DNA from: an uncultured Verrucomicrobiota bacterium
Lineage (GTDB): Bacteria > Verrucomicrobiota > Verrucomicrobiia > Limisphaerales > UBA9464
Direction of reading: 5' to 3'
Assembly: GCA_903930165.1 (NCBI GenBank)
Contig: CAIYXO010000957.1
Coordinates: 1-14,578 of the forward strand
Length of the DNA: 14,578 bases
Under the pieces are notes generated by a model. That model worked only from the letters and a program-made list of their open reading frames with translations. It made no database searches and was not told where the DNA came from. Position 1 is the first letter of the stretch. Every line of letters starts with the position of its first letter. A program made the position numbers and the translations under genes. Positions 1 to 7,612 of the stretch are shown piece by piece.

Positions 1-1266
1 AAGTCCGGACATCGGCTGATGGTGGACAGCCGTTGGACGTTGTTGCGGGACGGGGAGGGCCATCCGAAGTCGATCCTGACGATCGACACGGACGTGACGG
101 AGAGGAAGAAGCTGGAGCAGCAGTTCCTGAGGGCGCAGCGGATGGAGAGCATCGGGACGCTGGCCGGGGGCATCGCGCACGACCTGAACAACGTGCTCGC
201 CCCGATCCTGATGTCGATCGAGCTGCTGCGGCTGGAACTGGAAGGAAAGGAACGGACGGAGATCCTGGACACCATCGAATCCAGCGCGCGCCGCGGGGCG
301 GAGATGGTGGGGCAGGTGCTTTCCTTCGCGCGCGGCGTGGAAGGACGCCGGCTGTCGGTGCAGGTGAAGCACCTGGTCCGGGACGTCGCCAAGATCGCCT
401 CGGAGACCTTTCCGCGGAGCATCGAGATCCGCACCGAGATCCCGTCGAACCTGCCGCCGGTCCTGGGGGATCCGACGCAGATCCACCAGGTGCTGTTGAA
501 CCTGAGCGTGAACGCGCGGGACGCGATGCCGCGGGGCGGGACCCTGACCTTCTCGGCACAGAACCTGATGCTGGACGACCAGTATGCGGGGCTCAGTCCG
601 GAGGCCCGGCCGGGCCGGCATGTGATGATCCAGGTGGAGGACACCGGCACGGGCATCGCACCGGAGATCCTGGAGAAGATCTTCGATCCCTTCTTCACCA
701 CCAAGGAGCCGGGGAAGGGCACCGGACTCGGGCTCTCCACCTCGCTGGCGATCGTCCGCAGCCACGGCGGATTCATCCGTGCGTACAGCGAGCCGGGCAC
801 CGGGAGCCGGTTCCGGGTCTACCTGCCGGCGACCGAGTCCGCATTGGAGCCGGTTGCGGCGGCGGACGTGGTGCTTCCCCGCGGCGACGGCGAGGTGGTG
901 CTGGTGGTCGACGACGAGGCCTCGGTACGGCACATCACGCGCCAGACGCTGGAGGCCTTCGGATACCGCGTGATCCTGGCCGGGGACGGCGCGGAGGCCC
1001 TGGCGGTGTACGCCTCGCGGCGGACGGAGATCGCGCTCGTCCTGACCGACATGATGATGCCGGTGATGGATGGGCCGGCGACCATCCGGGTCCTGACCAA
1101 GATGGATCCGTCCGTGCGGATCATCGCGGCCAGCGGCCTGAACGCGAACGGGTCAATGACGCGGGTGGCCAACTCCGGAGTCCGGCATTTCCTTCCCAAG
1201 CCCTACACGGCGGAGACGCTGCTGCGCACGGTGAGGGAGGTTCTCGACGCCCCGGTGGTGTCGTGA
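1..1266 (+). CDS. PAS-type hybrid sensor histidine kinase with C-terminal receiver domain (5' end missing)
   Basis: This is the C-terminal part of a hybrid histidine kinase. The frame is open from base 1, and the first ~30 residues (ending IDTDVTERKKLEQQ) look like the end of a PAS/PAC sensor domain, so the true start lies upstream; the ATG at 19 is probably internal. Counting from that ATG, the dimerisation and phosphoacceptor motif is GGIAHDLNN with His54. The ATPase domain follows, with an N box near 162-172 (NARDAM), a G1 motif DTGTG near 208, FFTTK near 225 and a GTGLGLS box near 234. A receiver domain covers ~292-411, with the acidic pair Asp298/Asp299, phosphoacceptor Asp344 (LTDMMMP) and Lys394 (PKPY). 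Family knowledge says phosphate passes from His to the receiver Asp. There is no membrane segment in the visible part, no output domain, and no cognate partner in the window, so the signal and target are unknown. Confidence 0.93.
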   Translation, partial: KSGHRLMVDSRWTLLRDGEGHPKSILTIDTDVTERKKLEQQFLRAQRMESIGTLAGGIAHDLNNVLAPILMSIELLRLELEGKERTEILDTIESSARRGAEMVGQVLSFARGVEGRRLSVQVKHLVRDVAKIASETFPRSIEIRTEIPSNLPPVLGDPTQIHQVLLNLSVNARDAMPRGGTLTFSAQNLMLDDQYAGLSPEARPGRHVMIQVEDTGTGIAPEILEKIFDPFFTTKEPGKGTGLGLSTSLAIVRSHGGFIRAYSEPGTGSRFRVYLPATESALEPVAAADVVLPRGDGEVVLVVDDEASVRHITRQTLEAFGYRVILAGDGAEALAVYASRRTEIALVLTDMMMPVMDGPATIRVLTKMDPSVRIIAASGLNANGSMTRVANSGVRHFLPKPYTAETLLRTVREVLDAPVVS

Positions 1267-1347
1267 TCCGGGATTGTGTGGGTTCGGTCGCGCTTGCGTT
1301 CGCGGCCTGTTCACCGGAAGTTTGTTCCTCTTAACCGCTTCACGAAC

Positions 1348-1623
1348 ATGCCCGTCAAAGTCCGCATCCCCACGCCGCTCCGCAAGCTCACCAACGACCA
1401 GGAACTCGTCGAGGTGGGTCCCGGGACCGTCGGCGGCGCCATCGCCGAACTCCAGCGCCAGTTCCCCGGAATCGCCGAGCGCCTGATCGACGAGAAGGGC
1501 GAGGTCCGCCGCTTCGTGAACGTGTACGTGAACGAGGAGGACATCCGCTTCCTCGACAACCAGGCCACGCCGCTCAAGGACGGCGACGAGATCAGCATCA
1601 TCCCGGCGATCGCCGGGGGTTGA
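1348..1623 (+). CDS. MoaD/ThiS-family ubiquitin-like sulfur carrier protein
   Basis: A 91-residue beta-grasp protein that ends in the diglycine tail Ala-Gly-Gly, the residue pair that is adenylated and converted to a thiocarboxylate in MoaD, ThiS and CysO. The motifs RRFVNVYVNEEDIRF and LKDGDEISIIPAIAGG match the family closely. The ATG at 1348 gives the normal family length; an in-frame ATG at 1276 would add 24 residues unlike the family. No clear Shine-Dalgarno sequence precedes it. The next gene, 43 bases downstream, encodes a NIL-domain protein. In other bacteria MoaD-like carriers beside NIL proteins tend to sit with cysteine or homocysteine synthesis genes, so I infer sulfur delivery to an amino acid rather than molybdopterin synthesis. 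No E1 enzyme, MoaE or cysteine synthase is in the window, so the pathway stays open. Confidence 0.88.
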   Translation: MPVKVRIPTPLRKLTNDQELVEVGPGTVGGAIAELQRQFPGIAERLIDEKGEVRRFVNVYVNEEDIRFLDNQATPLKDGDEISIIPAIAGG

Positions 1624-1666
1624 GTCCGCGGTTTCCTTGTCCGCCGAATCCCCTCCAACGAATCCC

Positions 1667-1987
1667 ATGGCCGCCAAATCCCCGAAGCGCCCCGCCGCCC
1701 CGAAACCCGCCAAGTCGAAAGCCCCGACGACGAAGCCCCCGTCGAAGTCGACCGCCCGTTTCTGGCTCACCTATCCGCCCCAGCGGATCAAGGCGCCGGT
1801 CATCTGGCAGCTCGGCCATCTGTTCAAGCTGGTCACCAGCATCCGTCAGGCGAGCGTCACCGACGTGGTCGGCATCGTCTGCCTCGAGGTCGAGGGCGAC
1901 GCCACCGAGATCACAGCCGGCGTGAAGTGGCTCAAGAAGCAGGGCGTGAGCGTGGAGCCCGTGGAGCTCAGCGCGGTCGAGTCCTGA
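1667..1987 (+). CDS. NIL-domain protein, probable partner of the sulfur carrier
   Basis: A 106-residue protein in two parts. Residues 1-30 are a Lys/Pro/Ala-rich, probably disordered tail. Residues 31-106 form a NIL domain: the opening RFWLTYPPQRIKAPVIWQL, then VVGIVCLEVEGDATEI, then a helix and GVSVEPVEL. NIL domains (named after a conserved N-I-L motif) are small ferredoxin-like folds found at the end of methionine ABC transporter ATPases, where they bind methionine, and in small proteins of sulfur amino acid metabolism. There is no 4Fe-4S cysteine motif. The start is the ATG at 1667; a TTG at 1637 in the same frame would lengthen only the low-complexity tail. It lies 43 bases after the MoaD-like gene on the same strand and ahead of a terminator, so the two are probably one transcript. 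A role in sulfur relay or amino acid sensing is inference. Confidence 0.85.
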   Translation: MAAKSPKRPAAPKPAKSKAPTTKPPSKSTARFWLTYPPQRIKAPVIWQLGHLFKLVTSIRQASVTDVVGIVCLEVEGDATEITAGVKWLKKQGVSVEPVELSAVES

Positions 1988-2012
1988 CCGGTCCACGCCG
2001 GTTCCGCCGATG

Positions 2013-2038
2013 CGCCCCCGGGATTCCCGGGGGCGTTT
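2013..2038 (+). terminator. Rho-independent terminator after the MoaD/NIL pair
   Basis: A GC-only 10-bp perfect stem, CGCCCCCGGG (2013-2022) pairing with CCCGGGGGCG (2026-2035) around the three-base loop ATT, followed by TTT. It starts 25 bases after the stop of the NIL gene. The stem is very strong; the T tract is short, so termination may be partial. Confidence 0.75.
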
Positions 2039-2120
2039 CCATGCGGGTGGGACGTGGGGGACTGCATAGTTTTCCTGAGATTGGGCTTGTTCCCGGAAAT
2101 CCATTCTGGCCTTTGAGGGC

Positions 2121-2804
2121 ATGACGCCCCGTTGCCGCCATCTCCTCCTCGGTGCAGCCCTGCTCCCGCTGCTTCCCGCCTCCGCCAGCGTTTTCGTCGG
2201 CTTCGAAGGCCTTTCGATGGCCCCGGCGTTGAATGCGAGCGCAACCCTGTTCGAGGCCAATGGCAACAGCCAGGTCCTCGGGGGGGTGACCTGGGACACC
2301 CGGATCCGGGTGACCGGCCGTGGGAACCGCACCGGCGGCGACCTCTCGAACCCGCTGAGCGGCATCCCGCATGGTGGGGACTTCTTCATCACCAACGAGG
2401 CCTATCCGGATGCCGGCAACGGCATCACCCTGCAGACGACGCAGCTGCTGGAAGGCGCCTGGTTCAGCCAGGTGGAGTACTACGGGTTCGGGAATCCCGC
2501 GATGACGATCACCATCCAGGCGCTCGGCGCGGGCGGGATCGACGTGTTGGGCTCGGCCTCGGTGACCCTTCCCGCGAACACCGGCTCGACGCCGCTCCCG
2601 ATGGAGTTCCTCGACACCAGTGCATTCTCCGCGTTCACCGGGATCACCGGGTACCGGATCAACCAGAATCCCCTCGACGCCGGCAGCCGCTATTGGAGCG
2701 CCGACGACTTCCAGTTCGCCGCGGTTCCCGAGCCGCAGTCGGTGGGAATCGCCGCGGTCTCGCTGGCCGCCGTCGCCGTGATGGCCCGCCGCCGTCGTTC
2801 CTGA
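2121..2804 (+). CDS. Secreted PEP-CTERM protein of unknown function
   Basis: A 227-residue exported protein. Residues 1-22 are a signal peptide (charged start, Leu/Ala-rich core, likely cut after ASA). The middle part (~23-201) is a Gly/Thr/Asn-rich, beta-type sequence with no domain I recognise. Residues 202-227 are a textbook PEP-CTERM signal: Val-Pro-Glu-Pro, a hydrophobic stretch of ~14 residues, then a basic RRRR cluster. Family knowledge: PEP-CTERM tails are recognised by exosortases and the proteins are often released to the surface or to an extracellular matrix. The ATG at 2121 is chosen because it gives the signal peptide directly; only a weak GAGGG lies just in front. It follows the MoaD/NIL terminator, so it should have its own promoter within ~80 bases, which I could not identify. 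A second PEP-CTERM signal occurs in the VIT protein at the right end of the window. Confidence 0.88.
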   Translation: MTPRCRHLLLGAALLPLLPASASVFVGFEGLSMAPALNASATLFEANGNSQVLGGVTWDTRIRVTGRGNRTGGDLSNPLSGIPHGGDFFITNEAYPDAGNGITLQTTQLLEGAWFSQVEYYGFGNPAMTITIQALGAGGIDVLGSASVTLPANTGSTPLPMEFLDTSAFSAFTGITGYRINQNPLDAGSRYWSADDFQFAAVPEPQSVGIAAVSLAAVAVMARRRRS

Positions 2805-3114
2805 GCCGACAGCCCTTCGGAAGGGACCCGCACGCCAGGCCGCCAAGCCGCGGTGAAGCTTCAGGGGTATGGAGTCCCGGCTTCAGCCGGTCGGGGTCTC
2901 CGGCGCTGCCGAATGGGTTGAACTCCGCCGCTTGTGGGCACGCGGCCAACAATGGCTGACACGGCAGGCATCCGCAGCCGGCCGGCCATGCCTCGGCATT
3001 CCTCGAGTGTCGTAGGCTGCGTCCCCTGAAGCGGCGCTTTCCCCGAAGTGGCCCGCCCAAGAGGCGAGGTTGGCCGAACCGGTTTCCGCTACGGTCACCG
3101 GCACGACCTTCGGG
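2805..3114. other. Gene-free stretch between convergent genes, with palindromic repeat-like DNA
   Basis: These 310 bases separate the stops of two convergent genes. Reading frames here do not resemble proteins. The stretch holds a palindrome-containing element (2871-2901), a perfect 10-bp palindrome TGAAGCTTCA (2854-2863), and a small ATGCC-TC-GGCAT hairpin (2988-2999). No hairpin with a T tract was found for either flanking gene. It looks like a site where repeat elements have accumulated. Confidence 0.6.
2871..2901. repeat. REP-like intergenic palindromic element
   Basis: An imperfect palindrome with a perfect core CCGGCT-TC-AGCCGG (2877-2890) and partly matching outer arms (GGAG at 2871, CTCC at 2898-2901). 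Elements with the GGCTTCAGCC core recur between genes in many Verrucomicrobiota genomes as I remember them; only one copy lies in this window, so calling it a repeat rests on that recollection. Confidence 0.5.
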
Positions 3115-6100
3115 TCACTTCCGCCGCGCTTCGACCCGTTCGTAGTTGAAGGGACCGACCCAGCGGGTGTTGAAGCGTTCGTGGAGGGCGTCGCTCGGGA
3201 ACGCCGGCCGCTTCTCCACCCCGTGGAGCTGGTCGTCCATGCCATGCCACGGCAGCGGTTCGATCCGGTCGCCCGCCGCGACGTGGTAGTCGGCGTCCTT
3301 GTCCCATCCGACCGTCCACAGGAAGTAGCGCCGCTCCGTTCCGGGCGCGGGCGGAGGCGCGGAGGACGCCTCGAATTCCACGGTCAGTTCGTCGCCGCCG
3401 GTCAGCGTCACGACCCCGGAATCCTCCCGCGCGACGAGATCGTCCACCGCCCCATGCCGGGTGGCCCAGCCGCTCGGCGTCCTCCGCCAGGGCGGGCGGC
3501 TCCGCACGGCATCGTAGACCGGCGTCAGCGGTTCGGTGTCGGGCAGCGGGGCGAAATCCGAGTAGCCGCGCCAATGCAGGTCGGTGCGGACCGGGCGGGT
3601 TTCCGACACCGCGGCGGGCCGGTTCTCGCGGAACAGCGCGACGCGGTCCCAGTGGATCTCGAAGGCGTAGCCGAGACGGAGACGCCTCGTCCCGGCGGGA
3701 AGGACCCCGCCGAGCGGCACGAGGATCGTCTTGGTCTTGCCCGCAGGGGCTCCGACGGTGACGGGAACCTTCGTCCAGGTTCCGTCCGCGGTCTCGGCTT
3801 CCAGGACGGGGAAGGGGAAGGGGAGTTCGGGGTCGTGGCTGCCGGCGATGTTGGCCATGCCGCCGCCGAACCGCAGCCAGCCGGTGAGGGCGAGGGTGAG
3901 CCCTTCGCCCTGCGGAATCGGACCGAAGTCGAGCACCACGGACTCCGGCTCCGCCAATCCCCGCAGCTGCGCCCGACGCGTCGTCGGCGAATGCAGGGTG
4001 CCGTCGTGCTCCGCGAGCGCGGACGTCCGGTCGTTGCCGGCGGCATCGCGAGCGGCGAGGAGCGGCACGCGGCCGCCGAGCCAGCGGAGCGTGTGCCGGG
4101 GGAACGGCCGGCCCGGGACCAGCTTGCTCGTCGAGTGGGCCTCGTGGCCCGCCGGGACGTCCGTCCAGCCCAGCTTCACCTCGTCGAGGTAGAGCACCTC
4201 GCGCAGTTCCTCGGTGATCTGCACCACGTGGCGGCCGTCGCGCGGCACGAACTCGCGGGGGCCTCCGAGAGCCACCCATTCGTGGGGATCCGCCTCGATG
4301 TTCCGCCCGGGCATCATCGGCAGCCCGACCGGCGCGGCGCTCAGGATGTCGGTGACGAAGCGGAAGCGGGTTCCGTCCCACGTGTAGAGGTAGGGGCAGG
4401 AGCCGGTGGGGTTCTTGGGCTCGATCAGGTCGACCACCTGGCGGGGATCGGCGGTGACGCCGAACAGCGGCTGGGTGTCCGCCCAACGGGCCACGACCGT
4501 CTCGATGTCCTTGTGGCGTCCGACGCCGATCTCCACGGGCTTGCGCTGCACGGTGCGGAGGGCGCGCCAGCCGCCGGCGTTGAGCTCGAGCCGGAGGCCG
4601 ATGCCGCTGAAGTTGGAGCGGTTGCCGATGGGGCGGAACTTGACCAGACCGTTGGCGTTGGCGCCGTCGTTGCGCAGGAACCTCAGCCCTACCCCCGCCA
4701 CGTCGAGCACGGCGTCGATGTCCCCGTCCTGGTCGAAGTCGGCGAAGGCCGCGTGGTCCACCTTCGAGGCGGCGAGCGAAGAGAGGCCGAGGTCCCGGGT
4801 CATCTCGCGGAAGCCCCGGCGGCCGCGGTTGCGCCAGACGCGAAATCCGTCTTCCCCCCAGGCGACGAGGTCCAGCCAGCCGTCGTTGTCGAGGTCGATG
4901 GCGCGGAGGCTGCGGATGCGGTTGCCCCGAGCCGGGAGGCGGCGCGGCTCCTTCAATCCGGAATGGTACACGGAGAGGAAGGTCGGCGTGGCCAGGACCA
5001 CGTCGGTCCGGAGGTCGTTGTTGAAGTCGCCGGTGGCGAGCGCCGTGGCGGCCGGCCAGTCGGCGGGCTGGTTCGTGGAGACCAGGCCGTCCCGCCGGCG
5101 GTTGGTCAGCACCCGCGGCGGCGCTCCGGCACGGGTCAACAGCACGTCGGGAAGGTCGTCGTTGTTCCAGTCGTCCACGGTCACGCCGGTGACGCCGGTG
5201 ACGCCCCATCCGTCGTCCGCGGCGTCGCGCCGTTCGCGCAGGATCGCGGTGCCGAGGTTGGTGAAGGCGCGCATCCGGCCGCCGGGGGCCAATGCCAGCA
5301 GCCCGAGCTTGCCCGTGAAGTCGAGGTCCGCGAGGACGGCGGCGTCGGCCTTCAGGGAGCGGATGCCACCGAGGGCCGTCCCGTCGGTGATGAACCCGTT
5401 GGTGGCGAACTTCAGCACCTGCGAACCCTCGGTGCCCACGAGGATCGCGTCGTCGTAGCGGTCGTTGTTCAGGTCGCCCACCGCGATGTCCCGGACCGTC
5501 CCGATCGCGGTCGGGACGGGTTCGCCCCTGGCGGCGAAGACGGCGTTGGAGTTCCACAGCAGCCGCATCCCTCCGCGGGAGTCGACCAGGAGGAGGTCGT
5601 TCCATCCCCGGCGGTTGAGGTCGAAGAGGCCGAACGGACCATGGAGCGTCGCGGCTTCGGATCCGAAGGCGCGGGCGGTGTCGTCGGCGTACCCCATCGG
5701 CACCGGATCCGCCTCGGGCTGCTCGAGGGCGAAGGGCGCGAGGATCTCGGTGTGCTTGCACTTCTCGAACAGCGAGGGGTTGTCGGCGGCCTGCATGCGT
5801 CCGGCGGTCGCCTTCTGGTGCAGTGCCAGTTCCGCCGCGGCGTCCTCGCGGGCGCCCTGGCGCAGATACATCTGGGCCAGCTGGTAGTGCGCGGACGGAT
5901 GGTCCTTGTCGAACTCGAGCACCTCGACGAACTGCTCGGCGGCGTCCGCCGGGCGGTTCCAGCCGGCGTAGGCGAGGCCGAGCTGGAAGGACACGGGGTT
6001 CTGGGTGCGGTCGGCCTGCTTCGCCTCGGTGAGGAACTGGACGGCGTTGGAGTACGCGCCAAGGCGGAGGTGGGCGCAGCCGGCGAGGTAGTTGGCGGCG

Positions 6101-6426
6101 CCGTTGCCGGGCTCCATCTGCAGGACCGCTCCGGCATGGACCAGGGCCTGCGCCGGCTGGTTGGCGAGCAGGAAGGTGTTGGCGAGGTTGAGGTGGACGT
6201 CCGGGTTCGCCGGGTTCATGGCCAGGGCGGCCTGGAAGGAACCGGCGGCGCGGGGCAGCTCGCCGGCGGCATGGAAGCCGCGCCCGGCGTTCATGTGCGC
6301 CGCGAACTCGCCGTCGTCGTTCGAGTGCCGGTGCATCCACCAGGCCGCGGCGGCGATGCCGCCGATGAAGACGGCGACGGCGACGACCAGTCCGGGGGCA
6401 AGCCAACGTTTCGGGGATCCGCTCAT
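3115..6426 (-). CDS. Membrane-anchored TPR and FG-GAP/UnbV beta-propeller protein
   Basis: A 1103-residue protein. Residues 1-8 are short and basic and 9-31 form one transmembrane helix, so nearly all the chain should lie outside the inner membrane. Residues ~40-210 hold about five TPR repeats (for example NPANPDVHLNLANTFLLANQ). Residues ~262-590 form a propeller of FG-GAP/VCBS repeats with calcium-loop-like acidic motifs: GDLNNDRYDD (317), DDWNNDDLPD (418), GDFNNDLRTD (466), IDLDNDGWLD (510) and ADFDQDGDID (562). Residues ~608-670 resemble the ASPIC/UnbV domain that usually follows such propellers. The last ~430 residues, starting CPYLYTWDGTRFRFVTDIL, are beta-rich with no domain I can name. 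The ATG at 6426 is chosen because the anchor follows at once; a weak AGGA lies ~13 bases ahead. It is divergent from the AraC-type regulator. Role: probably protein or ligand binding at the cell surface; no enzyme motif seen. Confidence 0.9.
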   Translation of the reverse strand: MSGSPKRWLAPGLVVAVAVFIGGIAAAAWWMHRHSNDDGEFAAHMNAGRGFHAAGELPRAAGSFQAALAMNPANPDVHLNLANTFLLANQPAQALVHAGAVLQMEPGNGAANYLAGCAHLRLGAYSNAVQFLTEAKQADRTQNPVSFQLGLAYAGWNRPADAAEQFVEVLEFDKDHPSAHYQLAQMYLRQGAREDAAAELALHQKATAGRMQAADNPSLFEKCKHTEILAPFALEQPEADPVPMGYADDTARAFGSEAATLHGPFGLFDLNRRGWNDLLLVDSRGGMRLLWNSNAVFAARGEPVPTAIGTVRDIAVGDLNNDRYDDAILVGTEGSQVLKFATNGFITDGTALGGIRSLKADAAVLADLDFTGKLGLLALAPGGRMRAFTNLGTAILRERRDAADDGWGVTGVTGVTVDDWNNDDLPDVLLTRAGAPPRVLTNRRRDGLVSTNQPADWPAATALATGDFNNDLRTDVVLATPTFLSVYHSGLKEPRRLPARGNRIRSLRAIDLDNDGWLDLVAWGEDGFRVWRNRGRRGFREMTRDLGLSSLAASKVDHAAFADFDQDGDIDAVLDVAGVGLRFLRNDGANANGLVKFRPIGNRSNFSGIGLRLELNAGGWRALRTVQRKPVEIGVGRHKDIETVVARWADTQPLFGVTADPRQVVDLIEPKNPTGSCPYLYTWDGTRFRFVTDILSAAPVGLPMMPGRNIEADPHEWVALGGPREFVPRDGRHVVQITEELREVLYLDEVKLGWTDVPAGHEAHSTSKLVPGRPFPRHTLRWLGGRVPLLAARDAAGNDRTSALAEHDGTLHSPTTRRAQLRGLAEPESVVLDFGPIPQGEGLTLALTGWLRFGGGMANIAGSHDPELPFPFPVLEAETADGTWTKVPVTVGAPAGKTKTILVPLGGVLPAGTRRLRLGYAFEIHWDRVALFRENRPAAVSETRPVRTDLHWRGYSDFAPLPDTEPLTPVYDAVRSRPPWRRTPSGWATRHGAVDDLVAREDSGVVTLTGGDELTVEFEASSAPPPAPGTERRYFLWTVGWDKDADYHVAAGDRIEPLPWHGMDDQLHGVEKRPAFPSDALHERFNTRWVGPFNYERVEARRK
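5179..5205. repeat. Three tandem 9-bp units inside the FG-GAP gene
   Basis: The unit GGTGACGCC occurs twice (5188-5196, 5197-5205), preceded by the one-mismatch copy GGTCACGCC (5179-5187). On the coding (-) strand it encodes three Gly-Val-Thr units just ahead of the DDWNNDDLPD calcium-loop-like motif. The unit keeps the frame, so copy-number change would alter only a loop length. Confidence 0.7.
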
Positions 6427-6541
6427 GGCAACGGGATCATCCTACCGCAAATCCGGGAAAAGGAACGCCCAAGCGGACGCCAAGGTCACACTCCGGCGGC
6501 AGTTGTCATCGCGCTCCTTCCAGCCGACCCTCCGCCGGTCC
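6427..6541. promoter_or_regulatory. Divergent intergenic region between the FG-GAP gene and the AraC gene
   Basis: The 115 bases between two divergent start codons must contain both promoters, although no convincing -35/-10 pair is visible. A 7-bp inverted repeat, CCGGCGG (6493-6499) and CCGCCGG (6532-6538), lies close to the AraC start, and could be a regulator site or a chance match in GC-rich DNA. AraC-type proteins often act on the adjacent divergent gene. Confidence 0.35.
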
Positions 6542-7417
6542 ATGAAACATCCGCCGCTCGTCGAGACCCATCTCGTCGGACCGGAGACGGTCGAATCCGT
6601 CCTCCGGGCGGCGGAGTGTCCCGCGATGGAGCCGCACCGCATCGCGCACGTGGGTGTGGCGGACGCCGCGGATCCCTACGCCATGGTGCGGACCGACCTG
6701 CCGGGTGGCTATTTCCTGGCGTGTTTCGGCGGAGAAGGCCGGATCCTCCTCGATGGGCGGTGGCAGCGTTGTCGGGCGGGACAGGCCTGCCTGGCCCCGG
6801 CCCATGTCCTGCATGCGTTCCATGCGGTCCCGGGCCGACGCTGGCAGTTCGCCTGGGTACGCTACGACGAGGGGGCGGGGCTCGGTCCGCTCGGTGCCGC
6901 GAGTGCGCCGGTGCTGGCCGGGTTCCACAGCGCGGCCTTCCGCTTCGCGGTCGAGGGACTCATCGCCGAGCAGTCGGGATCGGCGTCGCCCGCGGCTCTC
7001 CACCATTGGCTCGAGCTGGTGCAGGGCTATGTGGCCCGCTTCGCCCAGCCTTGGCACGTGGAGGACCGGTTGACCCGCCTCTGGGAGGCGGTGGCCGCGG
7101 AGCCGGGACATCCGTGGACCCTCACCGAACTCGCCCGCAGGGCCCATTGCAGCGGGGAACACCTGCGCCGGCTCTGCCGTCGCCAGCTCGGCCGGTCTCC
7201 GATGCAGCATGTCACCCACCTCCGGATACGGCACGGGGCCGACCTGCTGACGGAGACCGACCACAAGCTGGAGGTCATCGCCGACCTGGTCGGCTATGCC
7301 AATCCGTTCGTCTTCTCCAACACCTTCAAACGCTGGACCGGCTGGCGGCCCAGTGACTACCGGGCGAAGCAACGTCGCCCCGGGAAAAAAAACGCGGGCC
7401 CGGATACCAAGGGATAG
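6542..7417 (+). CDS. AraC-family transcriptional regulator
   Basis: A 291-residue regulator. Residues ~45-110 form a cupin-like ligand-binding domain, with GRILLDGRWQRCRAGQACLAP and WQFAWVRYD typical of AraC proteins that sense sugars or small metabolites. Residues ~175-275 are the double helix-turn-helix domain: TLTELARRAHCSGEHLRRLCRRQLGRSP (first) and LEVIADLVGYANPFVFSNTFKRWTGWRPSDYR (second, the family signature). The ATG at 6542 is chosen because upstream in-frame sequence is not family-like; no clear Shine-Dalgarno precedes it. The gene is divergent from the TPR/FG-GAP protein gene, its most likely target besides itself. The ligand is unknown. The stop codon TAG (7415-7417) lies inside a hairpin, and the last ~15 residues are basic and low-complexity. 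Confidence 0.92.
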   Translation: MKHPPLVETHLVGPETVESVLRAAECPAMEPHRIAHVGVADAADPYAMVRTDLPGGYFLACFGGEGRILLDGRWQRCRAGQACLAPAHVLHAFHAVPGRRWQFAWVRYDEGAGLGPLGAASAPVLAGFHSAAFRFAVEGLIAEQSGSASPAALHHWLELVQGYVARFAQPWHVEDRLTRLWEAVAAEPGHPWTLTELARRAHCSGEHLRRLCRRQLGRSPMQHVTHLRIRHGADLLTETDHKLEVIADLVGYANPFVFSNTFKRWTGWRPSDYRAKQRRPGKKNAGPDTKG

Positions 7418-7434
7418 CACTATCCGAACCCGCG
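7385..7434 (-). terminator. Strong rho-independent terminator oriented for the - strand
   Basis: Read on the - strand this is a 14-bp stem (7434-7421 pairing with 7406-7393) followed at once by eight T (the A run at 7385-7392). In the - strand RNA all 14 positions pair, two of them as G-U wobbles; in the + strand RNA the same two positions are A-C mismatches and no U run follows. The loop contains a second small hairpin (7412-7425). Its left arm overlaps the 3' end of the AraC gene. No protein gene on the - strand upstream of it (to the right) is visible, so it may end a non-coding or antisense RNA. Confidence 0.72.
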
Positions 7435-7612
7435 GTCCGGCCACTCGGACGGACAAAATCTTGAAGCTACCCACGGAATGGATCGGCGGACCGGGACGGT
7501 TCTTGAGTGGCATTCGTGCCCTAGGGTGAAGGCTGGAACCGGGAACCGAGCTTTCGCCGGCACCCGCCGGCAAGTGGGATTGATTCCGCGGCCTGGAAAA
7601 ACGAGTTTCCCG

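Noticed and set aside
2100..2125. Possible sigma-54 promoter (TGGC...GC) ahead of the PEP-CTERM gene
   Set aside because: The GG and GC elements are one base off the required spacing and overlap the start codon.
5179..5205. The tandem 9-bp units as a phase-variable switch
   Set aside because: The unit is a multiple of three, so slippage would not shift the frame; only a loop length could change.
3095..6406. A second 1103-codon frame on the - strand overlapping the FG-GAP gene
   Set aside because: Arg/Pro-rich composition without motifs; the frame starting at 6426 carries all recognisable domains.
3070..7356. A 1428-codon open frame on the + strand opposite the FG-GAP gene
   Set aside because: Its sequence is low-complexity Arg/Gly/Val/His with no domain, while the opposite strand encodes clear TPR and FG-GAP repeats. 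Long antisense frames are common in DNA of this GC content.
7478..7612. N-terminal extension of the sigma factor from the ATG at 7478
   Set aside because: The extra 45 residues do not resemble sigma factors and span a hairpin (7556-7571); the ATG at 7613 gives the family-like start.
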